A stretch of DNA of 6,205 nucleotides from Candidatus Hydrogenedentota bacterium (GTDB taxonomy: Bacteria > Hydrogenedentota > Hydrogenedentia > Hydrogenedentales > SLHB01). The translations under genes and the position numbers were made by a program. Shown here piece by piece: positions 5,225 through 6,205 of the stretch (the first letter of the stretch is position 1; each line of letters opens with the position of its first letter). The stretch lies in the NCBI GenBank assembly GCA_007136375.1, contig SLHB01000477.1, positions 1 through 6,205 of the forward strand, read 5' to 3'. Under the pieces are notes generated by a model. The model was not told the DNA's origin, did not search any database, and saw only the letters and a program-made list of their open reading frames with translations.

Positions 5225-6205
5225 TTACAGACGCATCACGGAGACGCCGAAGGACTCGCCGGCTTCGACCACGTCGTCGCGGCAGGTGAAGAGGATGACC
5301 TGGGAGCCCTCGCCGAGGCGCGTGAGCAGCTCCATGGCGTGGTTTAGCCGCTGGTCGTCATAGTTCGCGAAAGGGTCGTCCAGGAGCATGGGGATGCGCT
5401 CGCCGCTGTCGCTCAAGGTCTCGATCATGGCGAGACGCAGGGCGAAGTAGATCTGGTCCACCGTCCCCTTGCTCAGCCAATTCTCCGCGCCCGTGTTGAG
5501 CTGGTCCGTCTGGGGAATGCGCACGGACACGCGAAGGTCGCGGCTGATCAGCAGCTCGTTGTAGACGCCGCCGGTGATGGCGCCGAGACGCTCGCTGGCG
5601 CGCCGGGCCAGTTGGGGCGCGATGCGGGCGTGCCGATCCCGGGCGACTTCCTCGATGAGCGACGCGGCGTAGCTCGCGGCCTCCATCTCCGCCTCCAACG
5701 CGTCCACACGGCGGGCGGCGGCGGCGCGGTCTTCCTCGATCTCGTTGAGCGTCCGGGTTCCGGCGGTTTGCTCGGCCAGCGCCAACTGGAGCGTGTAGGC
5801 TTCTTGCCGCTTCGCCTCGATTTCCGCCGCCACCTGGGCGCGGCGGTCCCGCAGCTCCTGCGCGGATTCGGCGGGCAACTCGGCGGGCGGCTCCGCTTGC
5901 GCCGCCCGCTCCGCCAGGCTCTCCAGGCTTTCGCCGTTCAGGAGGCGCGCCAGCTCCTGCTCCAGACGCTCCTGCGCATCCCGGGCCTCGCGCCATGCGC
6001 CGGCCTGTTCGGTCCGCTCCCGGCAAGCCTCGACAGAGTCCACCCCCAACTCCGCCAGGAGCGCGTTCAACGCCGCCTCCGCGCCCTCCAAGGCTTGCCG
6101 CTCTTCCTCCAGCCGCCCGTCCAGGTCGGCCAACTGCTCGTTCAGCGTGTCCAACCGGCCCCGGCGGCTCTGATGGTTGGCGCTGCGGATGCGGTAGGCC
6201 CGCAA
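5225..6205 (-). CDS. SMC/Rad50-like (YhaN-type) coiled-coil ATPase, C-terminal part
   Basis: The frame is open to the right edge, so the start and N-terminal Walker A lobe are missing; 326 residues are visible. Residues 15-190 are charged, Glu/Arg/Ala/Leu-rich coiled coil with a proline break near 106-111. The C-terminal ATPase lobe follows, with the ABC signature WLSKGTVDQIYFALRLA at 243-259, Walker B IPMLLDDPFA at 271-280 and D-loop NYDDQR at 281-286. The last strand reads QVILFTCRDD at 302-311, where relatives often have a switch histidine (FTCH). These features fit the YhaN/SbcC/RecF-like family of DNA-processing ATPases, commonly partnered by an Mre11/SbcD-type nuclease (YhaO). Such a partner would lie outside this window, and YhaN itself is not proven. 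The downstream gene has its own promoter signal, so a shared operon is not required. Confidence 0.85.
   Translation of the reverse strand: MRAYRIRSANHQSRRGRLDTLNEQLADLDGRLEEERQALEGAEAALNALLAELGVDSVEACRERTEQAGAWREARDAQERLEQELARLLNGESLESLAERAAQAEPPAELPAESAQELRDRRAQVAAEIEAKRQEAYTLQLALAEQTAGTRTLNEIEEDRAAAARRVDALEAEMEAASYAASLIEEVARDRHARIAPQLARRASERLGAITGGVYNELLISRDLRVSVRIPQTDQLNTGAENWLSKGTVDQIYFALRLAMIETLSDSGERIPMLLDDPFANYDDQRLNHAMELLTRLGEGSQVILFTCRDDVVEAGESFGVSVMRL

Overview
The window is GC-rich chromosomal DNA of a Gram-negative-type bacterium. A Tat-exported glycoside-hydrolase-like protein sits beside a Sec-exported sugar-isomerase-like TIM barrel. This pairing recalls planctomycete, verrucomicrobial, Lentisphaerae or Hydrogenedentes-like genomes. 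That placement is an inference from gene content; there is no rRNA or other decisive marker. Every substantial gene is on the minus strand. Only a short partial reading frame at the left edge is on the plus strand, running towards them.

From right to left, in the direction of minus-strand transcription: (1) the 3' part of an SMC/Rad50-like (YhaN-type) coiled-coil ATPase, cut by the window edge; (2) a secreted sugar phosphate isomerase/epimerase-like protein behind an extended -10 promoter; (3) a Tat-exported TIM-barrel glycoside-hydrolase-like protein; (4) a good sigma70-type promoter and miaB, the tRNA methylthiotransferase; (5) a 730-bp insert of about 51% GC with one gene, for a two-helix membrane protein of unknown function; (6) a second, headless copy of the last 290 bp of miaB; (7) the partial convergent gene.

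The part worth attention is 194-1510. The 3' end of miaB (residues 350-446, including the whole TRAM domain) is present twice, as direct repeats of 290 bp with 282 identical positions, on either side of the low-GC membrane-protein gene. Seven of the eight differences are silent third-position changes. The two copies therefore seem to have diverged while both were ends of working miaB genes. The simplest reading is that a DNA segment entered the 3' end of miaB carrying its own replacement miaB end, kept miaB intact, and displaced the resident end. This resembles the way prophage e14 restores icd, or 'insertion with long target duplication', but here the cargo is one small gene and no integrase is visible. 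A 9-bp inverted repeat lies at or near the two insert ends and supplies the new miaB stop codon. The cargo gene begins just after miaB and probably uses miaB transcription.

The rest looks like ordinary housekeeping and polysaccharide-related gene content. Two substitutions deserve a look: a missing DxxH-type histidine in the isomerase-like protein, and an arginine where the ATPase switch histidine is expected.
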